Assembly: GCA_949286415.1 (NCBI GenBank)
Contig: CASEBV010000023.1
Coordinates: forward strand, 62,001-126,000
Source: an uncultured Bacteroidales bacterium
GTDB lineage: Bacteria > Bacteroidota > Bacteroidia > Bacteroidales > UBA932
Direction of reading: 5' to 3'
DNA length: 64,000 nucleotides
Shown here: in pieces, positions 8,802-15,659 of the stretch
Layout: every line of letters starts with the position of its first letter
How positions within the stretch are numbered: the first letter of the stretch is position 1
Notes under the pieces: model-generated
Told to the model about the DNA's origin: nothing
The model's database searches: none
The model's input: the letters and a program-made list of their open reading frames with translations, nothing else
Made by a program: the position numbers and the translations under genes

Positions 8802-8832
8802 CAAAGATAATAATCTTTTGGATATTATCAAA
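8802..8832 (-). promoter_or_regulatory. -33/-7 promoter for the 53-residue ORF and DUF5053 gene
   Basis: Read on the minus strand: TTTG (8829-8832), exactly 19 bases, TATCTTTG (8802-8809). Full match to the Bacteroides consensus, 25 bases upstream of the ATG at 8777. Confidence 0.7.
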
Positions 8833-8844
8833 GTTTTCCGCAGA

Positions 8845-9114
8845 TTATTTGTGCGAATTGTCGGATTCTGGCAGTTGCCGGCACTCCATCTCCAGGTCAA
8901 AGAGCATCTTGTCGGCGATGAGGCGGGCGAGGTCGGACTCCAGGAGACCGAACCCCTCGCTGACCTTGTCTACTGTCTCTATGTTCTCGTCGTAGAACTG
9001 GCTCTCAGACGAGGACTCCTCCCACCTGTTGAACAGTGCTTAGGCCCTGTGCAGGCTGGAGAGCACTTCCGTCAGGCGGGAGTCCGCCCGGGCCGGTATC
9101 ATCTTCTCTTCCAT
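8845..9114 (-). pseudogene. Small element gene interrupted by an in-frame TAA
   Basis: From ATG at 9114 the frame reads MEEKMIPARADSRLTEVLSS, then stops at TAA 9040-9042 after 24 residues. Past that codon the same frame continues for 64 well-behaved residues (ALFNRWEESS through RQLPESDNSHK) to a TAA at 8845-8847. Codon use and composition do not change at the stop, which argues that an 89-codon gene acquired one nonsense change rather than two genes abutting. It lies 14 bases downstream of the 107-residue ORF on the same strand. Function unknown; the sequence is helical and acidic. Confidence 0.55.
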
Positions 9115-9128
9115 GGTGCACCTCCCGT

Positions 9129-9452
9129 CTATCCGTTGGCCACCTTGCGGAACCTTGACGGGCGGATGGCATTCATCTCCTGTTCCGCCTCCCGTGAGGC
9201 TATCTGCACCATCTGCCGGCGCTTCAGGTCGGAGAGTTGGCGGCACATCAGGCAGTTCATGATAACGAGCATCTGGCGGCATTCCTCCAGCGTCTGGGAG
9301 TCGACGGGGACTCCCGTCTCGTCGGCGGCGGTGCGGAAGACATCGAATGCGACGGAGAGGCTGAGGGTCTCGTCGATAAGCGCCTTGACGGCGGTCTTGC
9401 ATCTCACCAGCCCCTTCAGGCTGGTGGTGGCGGTGTTGTGTTGGTTTAGCAT
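9129..9452 (-). CDS. 107-residue helical protein of the integrated element, unknown function
   Basis: Starts at ATG 9452 (MLNQHNTATTSLKGLVRCKT) and ends IRPSRFRKVANG. The frame is open further upstream to 9779 but that part is low-complexity hairpin DNA, so the internal ATG is preferred. Residues 15-90 are predicted by eye to be alpha-helical with a methionine/cysteine-rich patch (MLVIMNCLMCRQL). I do not recognise the family. It lies 14 bases upstream of the broken 8845-9114 gene and shares its orientation, suggesting a two-gene cassette. Confidence 0.55.
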   Translation of the reverse strand: MLNQHNTATTSLKGLVRCKTAVKALIDETLSLSVAFDVFRTAADETGVPVDSQTLEECRQMLVIMNCLMCRQLSDLKRRQMVQIASREAEQEMNAIRPSRFRKVANG

Positions 9453-9564
9453 ATAACAACATATTATGACGAAAGCCCTGCACTTAGGTGGGCTATCACA
9501 ACACAACATCTCTGCCGTATTTGCTCCGCCGGTTTCCCGGGCGGATTCTATTGATTTCGTAAAC

Positions 9565-9711
9565 CGCGCCCGGTGGATATGTGAAATGGCCTCCACCGGG
9601 CGCGATTTTCCCGCAAAAGTGTGGTCAATGGCATTTTCAAAATGCCGACGGGCGCGAAAATCCCGCAAAACCGCGCCCGGTGGACAGCATTTTAAGGCTC
9701 CACCGGGCGCG
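9565..9711. repeat. Two near-identical GC palindromes
   Basis: The gene-free stretch 9453-9779 holds two copies of CGCGCCCGGTGGA-N14-TCCACCGGGCGCG: arms 9565-9577/9592-9604 and 9672-9684/9699-9711, centres 107 bases apart. Both are preceded by AAAC and each is near a CCCGCAAAA string (9609-9615, 9662-9670). A relative with C/G changes occurs at 13704-13743. They may be REP-like intergenic hairpins or bidirectional terminators at the edge of the element. Confidence 0.8.
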
Positions 9712-9779
9712 CTGCTGATTGACCTTGTCAATATACTCTTCAGATGTTTGCAGAAAAAGTGAAATGCCCGGATTTCCAC

Positions 9780-10259
9780 TCAGGCTTCGTCAAGAAAATC
9801 ATCCGAGTCATCATCATAGTCATCCGAACCATCAAATCCGAACTCTGCCGCTATGCTGTCGGCGACATCATCCGGCACATCGAAGCTCAGGTTATCCCAG
9901 AGAGAGTCCATCTGGCGACGCTCCTTTTTGGTCGGGCGGCCAGTGCCGCGGTCTCTTCTGAGAAAAAATGTCTCCACCGGTGCCTTAAGCTTGTCCAGTT
10001 CGGACTGAGGAGTAATATTGTCAGCATATTGCGGGACCAGTTTCGCACCCTGTCTTTTCTCCACGGGCACGATGACCCGATATGTATAGGTTACGGCACC
10101 TTTCCTGGCAGAAATGACATCTCCTGCCTTAATCATGCGGGAAGGCTTGACATCGGCGCCGTTTACCCTGACTTTTCCTCCCTTGCAGGCTTCCGTTGCC
10201 TCTGTCCTTGTCTTGAACACCCGTATTGACCAAAGGTATTTGTCTATTCTTGTTTCCAT
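9780..10259 (-). CDS. S4-domain RNA-binding protein (Hsp15/HslR-like)
   Basis: A 159-residue protein with an S4 RNA-binding domain at residues 1-60 (RIDKYLWSIRVFKTRTEATE, then KVRVNGADVKPSRMIKAGD), the hallmark of Hsp15, which in E. coli rescues stalled 50S subunits carrying peptidyl-tRNA. The middle has FFLRRDRGTGRPTKKERRQMD, also seen in Hsp15 relatives, and the C-terminus is an unusually acidic tail (DGSDDYDDDSDDFLDEA) that may regulate RNA binding. It is in a minus-strand row with the isomerase-like gene (37 bases apart). Function is inferred from the domain only. Confidence 0.8.
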   Translation of the reverse strand: METRIDKYLWSIRVFKTRTEATEACKGGKVRVNGADVKPSRMIKAGDVISARKGAVTYTYRVIVPVEKRQGAKLVPQYADNITPQSELDKLKAPVETFFLRRDRGTGRPTKKERRQMDSLWDNLSFDVPDDVADSIAAEFGFDGSDDYDDDSDDFLDEA

Positions 10260-10295
10260 AGGACCTCTGTTTATATCGGAACAGAATTTTCTGCA

Positions 10296-11393
10296 TCATC
10301 TGACATCATCAGCCCCTTCATCCCCCATATCCTCGACTCCCTCATAGTCTTCTCCTTCAAGATACGGGTCAGTATCAGGATTGATGTAGCTGTCGACATC
10401 CTCATGCCTCTCCATGAATACGGACAGGACTTCGGCCCCGCGCTCGACGGGCACAAGGAAAAATTCAGCGACATCCGCAGGGACCAGCAGAGATTCGCCT
10501 TTATGAAGAGAATAACTGTCCATTGATGCAGTCCCGTCTTCTTTTCTTCCCTTGACTTGGACAGAAATGCCGCCTCCGGTGCAGACAAGCACGGTAAACG
10601 AATCTCCTGAAGTCAACTTGAGAGGTTCAGTGACTCTCATCCCGTTGACGGAAAATTCGCGACTTGAAAGAAGCTCCTTACAACTGTCAGGCGAAATGCC
10701 ATCTCCATCCGCAGAACCGGCAGCCTGGCAACCGGCCGGGCACATGGACTGCGCAAAGTCTGTCCTGCCGAGATTCATCAGGTCCAGGACTTCGGCGGCA
10801 TTCTTCCCTGCCTGCCGGGGCTCCGCCTGATCTTCCAGGGTAAAGGCAATCAGAGACGACTCTGATATTTCCAATATCTTCATTCTGCCTTCGGCTGCAT
10901 AGACAGTCCCCGGGGCAATACAGAAAGACTCGCCTGCAGCAGGGACCCGGACATTGAGAGTCTCTCGCAGAGTCCCGGCCAAGACACTGTCATAGAAGTC
11001 AGAAGCAGACATGTCCCGGGCAAAGCCTATGTACAGGCGCGCATCCGGAGCAGCTTCAAGCACTCTCCAGAAAACCCTTTTCCCGAGGGCGTCATACCGC
11101 TGTCCGGCCGCTTCGTCATCAGGGTGACATCTTGCAGGGAAGACTCCGCTGATATCAAGGAATGAGACAGACACGGGGAATTGCCGTCCGTAATATTTGT
11201 AGACATCCTCGCCTCCGACACGCTCAAGATATGTCTCCATTATGTCACTGAAAGCATTTCCTGCGAGCCAGCCGTTTCCGGCTACAGAATCCACTACGCC
11301 GAGGTCTGCAAGGGAAAATGTTTCCCTGCCCCATGGATATTCCAGAGTTTCTTCTTTGAATCTTATGGGATAGAGCTTTTTCTGTTCTTTCAT
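10296..11393 (-). CDS. Phosphomannose-isomerase-like cupin, metal ligands mostly lost
   Basis: A 365-residue protein that follows the class I mannose-6-phosphate isomerase plan: FKEETLEYPWGRETF at the N-terminus, FPARCHPDDEAAG (85-97), GKRVFWRVLEAAPDARLYIGF (104 on), PGTVYAAEGRMKILEISESS (161-180), and a second cupin at the C-terminus. In active enzymes zinc is held by Q and H of QVHP, E of GKTEMW and H of the AGRVHSIG segment. Here these positions read Arg88, His90, Val107 and Tyr165, so only one ligand remains. It may be a non-catalytic paralogue, a sugar-phosphate binding protein, or use another mechanism. The C-terminus (about 340-365) is an acidic tail. Confidence 0.7.
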   Translation of the reverse strand: MKEQKKLYPIRFKEETLEYPWGRETFSLADLGVVDSVAGNGWLAGNAFSDIMETYLERVGGEDVYKYYGRQFPVSVSFLDISGVFPARCHPDDEAAGQRYDALGKRVFWRVLEAAPDARLYIGFARDMSASDFYDSVLAGTLRETLNVRVPAAGESFCIAPGTVYAAEGRMKILEISESSLIAFTLEDQAEPRQAGKNAAEVLDLMNLGRTDFAQSMCPAGCQAAGSADGDGISPDSCKELLSSREFSVNGMRVTEPLKLTSGDSFTVLVCTGGGISVQVKGRKEDGTASMDSYSLHKGESLLVPADVAEFFLVPVERGAEVLSVFMERHEDVDSYINPDTDPYLEGEDYEGVEDMGDEGADDVR

Positions 11394-11476
11394 TTCATCC
11401 GATTATTATATGACATCCACGGCTCCAGGGAGCCGGACCGGTTCCGGCGCGGAAAACCGTTCTGCAAAAATAACAA

Positions 11477-11502
11477 AAAAGGGAGACCGGAGCCTCCCTT
11501 TT
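11477..11502 (-). terminator. Terminator after the BACON lipoprotein gene
   Basis: AAAAGGGAG (11477-11485) pairs with CTCCCTTTT (11494-11502); read on the minus strand the stem is followed by a T-run (from the A-run 11475-11480). It lies 55 bases past the 11557 stop. Confidence 0.7.
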
Positions 11503-11556
11503 CACAGTATTTGATTCCAATGTGCCATACAAGGCCATCAGGACTCATGCAGAGTG

Positions 11557-13536
11557 TCATCTCGCTGTCTTGCGGAGCGGCATCTTATGGCGCGCCGGAA
11601 TATCCGGCCTTACCTTCAGCCCGTTCTCCTGCAGAGATTCAATTTTCTGTTGAACTGTTTCTGCGCCTCTGCGGGCAGAGATGCCAGGAAGAGGCTTCGC
11701 CTTGACAGAAGAAGTTGAATAGCCTTCTGCCGTGCCGTCTGATGTGAAGATTGTACCGGACCAGCTTCCGGACCATGTATATCCGAGGTCATCGACATGG
11801 CTGAACGAGAGTTCATAGGTCCCGTCGCCGTTGTTGGTGATGTTGAGGTCTCCGGAAATTGCAGGGGCATAGCCGGCCAGTTCCCCTGCGACATAATTCA
11901 GATACCATGTTCCATACAGATAACCGCCATTTTCATATCCGACAAGATATTCTCCCGGCTCAGGATATTGGGTTGCGGCTGCTGTATATGTTCCGGTAGG
12001 GATTCCGGCTGAATAGTCAAGGCCTTCAACAGCAAAGTCCACCGCAAGTGCGTCTCCGGTATCGCCTGAAGGCTCGATATTAATCATCCAGTTGCCGCCT
12101 CCGGTACCATAGTAGTCCCCGTAATATGCCGCTTCGGCCATTGCGCCGGTCAGGTCAAGGGTATAGTCTCCCGTGAGAGTAGAGAGAGGTCCGGGCATTC
12201 CCTGGACGACCATATTGCCGCTGTATGTACATTTTACGGAAACGCCTTCGGCTGTGGTGAAGTCGCAGGTTATAGTGTACAGGTCAAAATCCCGGCTTCC
12301 TGTTATCTCCATTGTTCCGGAAGAAATGAGTCCTGTCTCATAAGTATTTTCATCAGGATAATGAACGACATAAGTTCCCAAAGTATAGCCGTAGAAATCT
12401 ATTCCCGTTGCCACCGTATACTCCTCGTATGTGTCGGCGACTTCGTATGTGCCGAGTGCAAGCTTCCCGTCTTCATTGAAAGGCATGTATACCTCTGCCG
12501 TAAGCATTGCTCCCGGAGGGATGACATAGCCCTCAGAGTCAACTTCCATATCCGTAAACTGCATCGTAACCGCCATGACACCGTTTTCATCGCTCGCATA
12601 TCCGGCAGCTGCAAGTGATGCCACAAAGTCGACAGGCCCGCTGAGGCCTCCGTCGCCAGGTTCAGGGTCCGGATCAGGATCCGGGTCTTCCCCTTCAAGT
12701 CCTGCAGGTCCGGTATAAGTCACATGATGAGTCTTTCCTTCGGTGTCAGTGAGCACTGCATCAAATGTATATGTGCCGCCGTCTGCAGTCACCACAAGAG
12801 TTCCTTCAGTGAAATACAATTCTACAGTCGAAGTCTCGTCAGCCCCCTGATAAAAATACATTGAAAAGTCTGAAGAAAAGGTCATTGCAGCGGTCATGTC
12901 CTCCTCCCCTAATGTATAGGTGCCGGATGGAATCGCAGGGCCTGTGCCAGGAGCCGCATACATGTCGAACTGATAATATGTTCCGCCGACCTCGGCATAA
13001 CCGTCCTCACTGAAAGGCCTGTCGCTGACCCAGACATAATAATTGTCTTCTCCGCCATTGCCGTATGCTTCATAAAAATAACCCAGGAATTCAGTCATTT
13101 CAAATTCATAGTCATACTCGCCAGACGGGGCCCCGGCCGCCGGCTGTACAAGAGAGGCATCATCGGCAGATTCTCCGCCATCCCATGAGTATGTAACAAT
13201 GAGTGTTGCCGTCCTGGATTCCCCGGAATCGTTCTTTTCCGCAGAGACAATGACTTTTCCGGCCGTTGACCAGTCAAGGTCAACAATCCAGCCGGCCTCA
13301 CAAGACGCGGACACTGATCCGCCTTCAACAGGATTTGTCAGTTCGTAAACAATTTCAACATCACCGCCTTCTGCCGGAATTTCAATGTTCTCTCCTGTTA
13401 CATTGATTACAAGTTCAGGTGATGTTCCGTCCCCGGGTCCGTCAGGAACAAGGGGCTCCTCTTTGCAGCCAGTCAATACAAAAGCTCCGAGAGCCAATGC
13501 CACAACTGCCGCCGAAAAGCAAGATGTTCTTTTCAT
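11557..13536 (-). CDS. BACON-domain surface lipoprotein with three homologous repeats
   Basis: A 659-residue lipoprotein. Signal peptide MKRTSCFSAAVVALALGAF ends in the lipobox LTGC. Residues about 40-135 are a BACON domain (ending GWIVDLDWSTAG and SRTATLIVTYSWDG), a carbohydrate- or mucin-associated fold of Bacteroidetes. Then come three roughly 140-residue repeats, each containing a PxGxYTL-type strand (IPSGTYTLGEEDM, ALGTYEVADTYEE, IPTGTYTAAATQY) and a closing strand such as GTYTFDAVLTDTEGKTHHVTY, DFDLYTITCDFTTAEG or GDGTYELSFSHVDDLG. I do not know a named family for the repeat. The C-terminal 40 residues are basic and unlike the rest. Substrate unknown. It has its own promoter and terminator, so it appears monocistronic. 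Confidence 0.75.
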   Translation of the reverse strand: MKRTSCFSAAVVALALGAFVLTGCKEEPLVPDGPGDGTSPELVINVTGENIEIPAEGGDVEIVYELTNPVEGGSVSASCEAGWIVDLDWSTAGKVIVSAEKNDSGESRTATLIVTYSWDGGESADDASLVQPAAGAPSGEYDYEFEMTEFLGYFYEAYGNGGEDNYYVWVSDRPFSEDGYAEVGGTYYQFDMYAAPGTGPAIPSGTYTLGEEDMTAAMTFSSDFSMYFYQGADETSTVELYFTEGTLVVTADGGTYTFDAVLTDTEGKTHHVTYTGPAGLEGEDPDPDPDPEPGDGGLSGPVDFVASLAAAGYASDENGVMAVTMQFTDMEVDSEGYVIPPGAMLTAEVYMPFNEDGKLALGTYEVADTYEEYTVATGIDFYGYTLGTYVVHYPDENTYETGLISSGTMEITGSRDFDLYTITCDFTTAEGVSVKCTYSGNMVVQGMPGPLSTLTGDYTLDLTGAMAEAAYYGDYYGTGGGNWMINIEPSGDTGDALAVDFAVEGLDYSAGIPTGTYTAAATQYPEPGEYLVGYENGGYLYGTWYLNYVAGELAGYAPAISGDLNITNNGDGTYELSFSHVDDLGYTWSGSWSGTIFTSDGTAEGYSTSSVKAKPLPGISARRGAETVQQKIESLQENGLKVRPDIPARHKMPLRKTAR

Positions 13537-13623
13537 AGTAGGGTAGTTTAATTGTTAATAATAGGTATATGTGATATACTGCTGACAGTTAGTCAATTTG
13601 GGGAGCAGCAGCATTTACGGGCA

Positions 13624-13655
13624 TAAATTTAGTTTCATTTTTGCGTTTTTACAAA
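13624..13655 (-). promoter_or_regulatory. Promoter for the BACON lipoprotein gene
   Basis: Minus strand: TTTG (13652-13655), 20 bases, TAAATTTA (13624-13631), about 90 bases upstream of the ATG. Spacing is good; the last base of the -7 box departs from consensus. Confidence 0.45.
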
Positions 13656-13703
13656 CTTTTTATTGACAAAATGAAATCCACCGTCCTCGAAAATAAATGA
13701 AAA

Positions 13704-13743
13704 CCGCGGCCGGCGGAAAGTATTCTGACTCCACCGGCCGCGG
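13704..13743. terminator. GC-rich hairpin between rubrerythrin and BACON genes
   Basis: CCGCGGCCGGCGGA (13704-13717) pairs with TCCACCGGCCGCGG (13730-13743), one G-T wobble, 12-base loop. It has the same layout as the paired palindromes at 9565-9711. It sits 72 bases past the reverse rubrerythrin stop and probably ends that transcript. Confidence 0.5.
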
Positions 13744-13814
13744 CTCTGATCCGCTGTACGCTACTTGAATATTGTTTCAGAACCTGTCAGAGACCGGTCA
13801 TGAAACAATGGTCA

Positions 13815-14369
13815 CTATTTCTTGAAATAACGGTTGTAAAGTCCCTGGAAACCAGCTCCGTGACGAGCTTCATCCTTCGCCATCTCATGAACAGTGTCAT
13901 GTATGGCATCAAGATTCTGCGCCTTGGCGAGCTTGGCGATGCGGAACTTGTCCTCGCATGCTCCGGCCTCTGCTTCCATTCTCTTTCTCACATTTGTCTC
14001 CGTGTCCCATACGACCTCGCCGAGAAGCTCCGCGAATCTTGCGGCATGGTCAGCCTCTTCGTATGCATATCTCTTGAAAGCCTCTGCAATCTCAGGATAG
14101 CCTTCCCTGTCTGCCTGACGGCTCATTGCCATGTACATGCCCACTTCCGTACATTCTCCTGCGAAATGGTCCTTGAGTCCCTGGAGAATCTCCGGGTCAA
14201 CTCCCTGTGCTACTCCGAGTCTGTGCTCGTCAGCCCAGCTGAGAGCGCCTTCCGTCTCAGTGACTTCAACGAATTTGTCCGCTTTTGCATGACATACAGG
14301 ACACTCTGCAGGAGGATTCTCTCCTTCATAGACATAGCCGCATACGAGGCATCTGAATTTCTTTTTCAT
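13815..14369 (-). CDS. Reverse rubrerythrin (rubredoxin-ferritin-like peroxidase)
   Basis: A 184-residue protein with the rubredoxin iron site at the N-terminus (Cys7, Cys10 in [11 protein letters not shown]; Cys23, Cys26 in ECPVCHAK), followed by a ferritin-like di-iron domain with helices bearing [30 protein letters not shown], and [11 protein letters not shown]...DEARHGAGF. This order is the reverse of classical rubrerythrin and defines reverse rubrerythrin, which in anaerobes acts as the terminal component of an NAD(P)H peroxidase that removes H2O2. The cytosol is the expected location. It is transcribed alone from an exact-consensus promoter, with a perfect inverted repeat just downstream of the expected transcript start, so redox control is likely. 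Confidence 0.9.
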   Translation of the reverse strand: MKKKFRCLVCGYVYEGENPPAECPVCHAKADKFVEVTETEGALSWADEHRLGVAQGVDPEILQGLKDHFAGECTEVGMYMAMSRQADREGYPEIAEAFKRYAYEEADHAARFAELLGEVVWDTETNVRKRMEAEAGACEDKFRIAKLAKAQNLDAIHDTVHEMAKDEARHGAGFQGLYNRYFKK

Positions 14370-14414
14370 GATTCTTTTCCTTTTAACTGTTAATTGTCAA
14401 TTGCAACAATATTT

Positions 14415-14443
14415 ATCTAAATTGGAATTATTCAAATTTAGAT
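14415..14443 (-). promoter_or_regulatory. Candidate operator (9-bp inverted repeat) for reverse rubrerythrin
   Basis: ATCTAAATT (14415-14423) and AATTTAGAT (14435-14443) are perfect inverted arms 11 bases apart, beginning about 9 bases downstream of the -7 box and therefore near the transcript start. Its size and position fit a dimeric repressor site; PerR/Fur-like control of a peroxidase gene is a guess. Confidence 0.5.
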
Positions 14444-14451
14444 TACGGCTA

Positions 14452-14482
14452 CAAAAGTACGCAATTTCCCGGAAAAAGCAAA
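14452..14482 (-). promoter_or_regulatory. -33/-7 promoter for reverse rubrerythrin
   Basis: Minus strand: TTTG (14479-14482), exactly 19 bases, TACTTTTG (14452-14459). Full match to the Bacteroides consensus, giving an untranslated leader of about 75 bases. Confidence 0.75.
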
Positions 14483-14596
14483 TTTTTCACACAAAAAGAG
14501 AGACAAAAAGGACAACAGACGGAAATAAATGCTAATTTTGCATTTGTATCCGGAGGCCATATGCCGCAGCATAGCAATATGCCTCCTCATATTTAA

Positions 14597-14683
14597 GGAA
14601 AGATGCCGGAGTGGTCGATCGGGCCGCACTCGAAATGCGGTGAACGCGCAAGTGTTCCCAGAGTTCGAATCTCTGTCTTTCCG
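14597..14683 (+). tRNA. tRNA-Ser (CGA)
   Basis: An 87-base class II tRNA: acceptor GGAAAGA/TCTTTCC, anticodon arm CCGCA-CTCGAAA-TGCGG (anticodon CGA), long variable arm, T-loop TTCGAAT, discriminator G at 14683. CCA is not encoded. TAATTTTG at 14533-14540 could be its -7 box though no TTTG lies at the right distance. It ends 13 bases from the convergent kinase stop. Confidence 0.93.
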
Positions 14684-14696
14684 CAAAACCGACCTT

Positions 14697-15584
14697 TTAT
14701 CTGAGCCTGGACACTAATCTTTCAGGCAGTATCGGCATGGCGCCGGCCTGCGTGCAGACATATGCCGAAACTTCCGCTGCGAAGCGATGCGCTTCAGCCA
14801 CAGGAAGACCTCTCAGTATGGCAGAAACAAATGCCGCCGTGAACGAATCCCCGGCACCGACCGTATCAGCCACATCCACCTTCAGAGTCTCTGCAAAAGA
14901 GACATTCCCCGGGACGAACACATAGCTTCCGTTGACTCCGCAGGTCAGAATCAACATCCTGAGACCATATTCGGCAAGCAGAATGCGGCATCTGTCCTTG
15001 AAGCCGGTGTCCGGAAAGCCGAACAGACAGCTCACAGTCTCAAGCTCCTCATCGTTAATTTTCAATATATTGCATTTGTCCAGCGAATCGCGCAGGATTT
15101 CCCTGGTATAGAAATTCTGCCTGAGGTTGATGTCGAATATCTTCAGCACGCCGTCGTCTTCAGGCATGGCATCCAGAAAACGGCCGATGGTATCGCGGGA
15201 AACCATGCTGCGCCTGGCAAGCGATCCGAAGCACACAGCGCGCGTCCGGGATGCAAGTTCCTCAAGCCGGGGAGTATACGGGATATTGTCCCAGGCCACC
15301 CCCTCCTTTATGTCATAGCGCGGCACTCCGTTGGCATCAAGCCCGACCTGCACCGTACCGGTAGGATATGGCACGGTCTCGACCATGGCCTTAAGCCCTT
15401 TGGCTTTGAAGTTGTCAAGAATCTCTTTTCCGGGAGAGTCATCTCCGACAGCGCTCACAACCATGCTGTCGAGCCCGAACTGCGAAACATGATATGCAAA
15501 ATTTGCCGGCGCCCCGCCGAGTTTTTTCCCTTCGGGAAGCATATCCCAGAGGACTTCGCCGATTCCAACTACTATATTTTTCAT
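14697..15584 (-). CDS. PfkB-family sugar kinase (fructokinase-like)
   Basis: A 295-residue ribokinase/PfkB fold kinase. The N-terminal signature is VVGIGEVLWDMLPEGKKLGG followed by APANFAYH, typical of fructokinases; the C-terminal signature is VDVADTVGAGDSFTAAFV, with the catalytic aspartate of GAGDSF and the anion hole. It should phosphorylate a free hexose, most likely fructose, with ATP in the cytoplasm. The ATG at 15584 (MKNIVVGIGE) is preferred over a TTG 21 bases upstream. It is transcribed away from the 15660 gene. The exact sugar cannot be decided from sequence. Confidence 0.82.
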   Translation of the reverse strand: MKNIVVGIGEVLWDMLPEGKKLGGAPANFAYHVSQFGLDSMVVSAVGDDSPGKEILDNFKAKGLKAMVETVPYPTGTVQVGLDANGVPRYDIKEGVAWDNIPYTPRLEELASRTRAVCFGSLARRSMVSRDTIGRFLDAMPEDDGVLKIFDINLRQNFYTREILRDSLDKCNILKINDEELETVSCLFGFPDTGFKDRCRILLAEYGLRMLILTCGVNGSYVFVPGNVSFAETLKVDVADTVGAGDSFTAAFVSAILRGLPVAEAHRFAAEVSAYVCTQAGAMPILPERLVSRLR

Positions 15585-15659
15585 TTCCGGTGAATTTTGG
15601 TCCAAAAATAATGAATTTCACATAGCATTCCCGATACTGACGCCAATTTATGGCGGCAA

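Noticed and set aside
6811-9660. Short direct repeat AAAATGCCG after tRNA-fMet (6812-6820) and near 9638 as possible attachment sites
   Set aside because: Only nine bases are shared and the tRNA 3' end itself is not repeated. This is expected by chance in a 3-kb stretch.
9453-9779. N-terminal extension of the 107-residue ORF to 9779
   Set aside because: It would translate the two GC palindromes and has no plausible start context. The ATG at 9452 gives normal coding character from the first residue.
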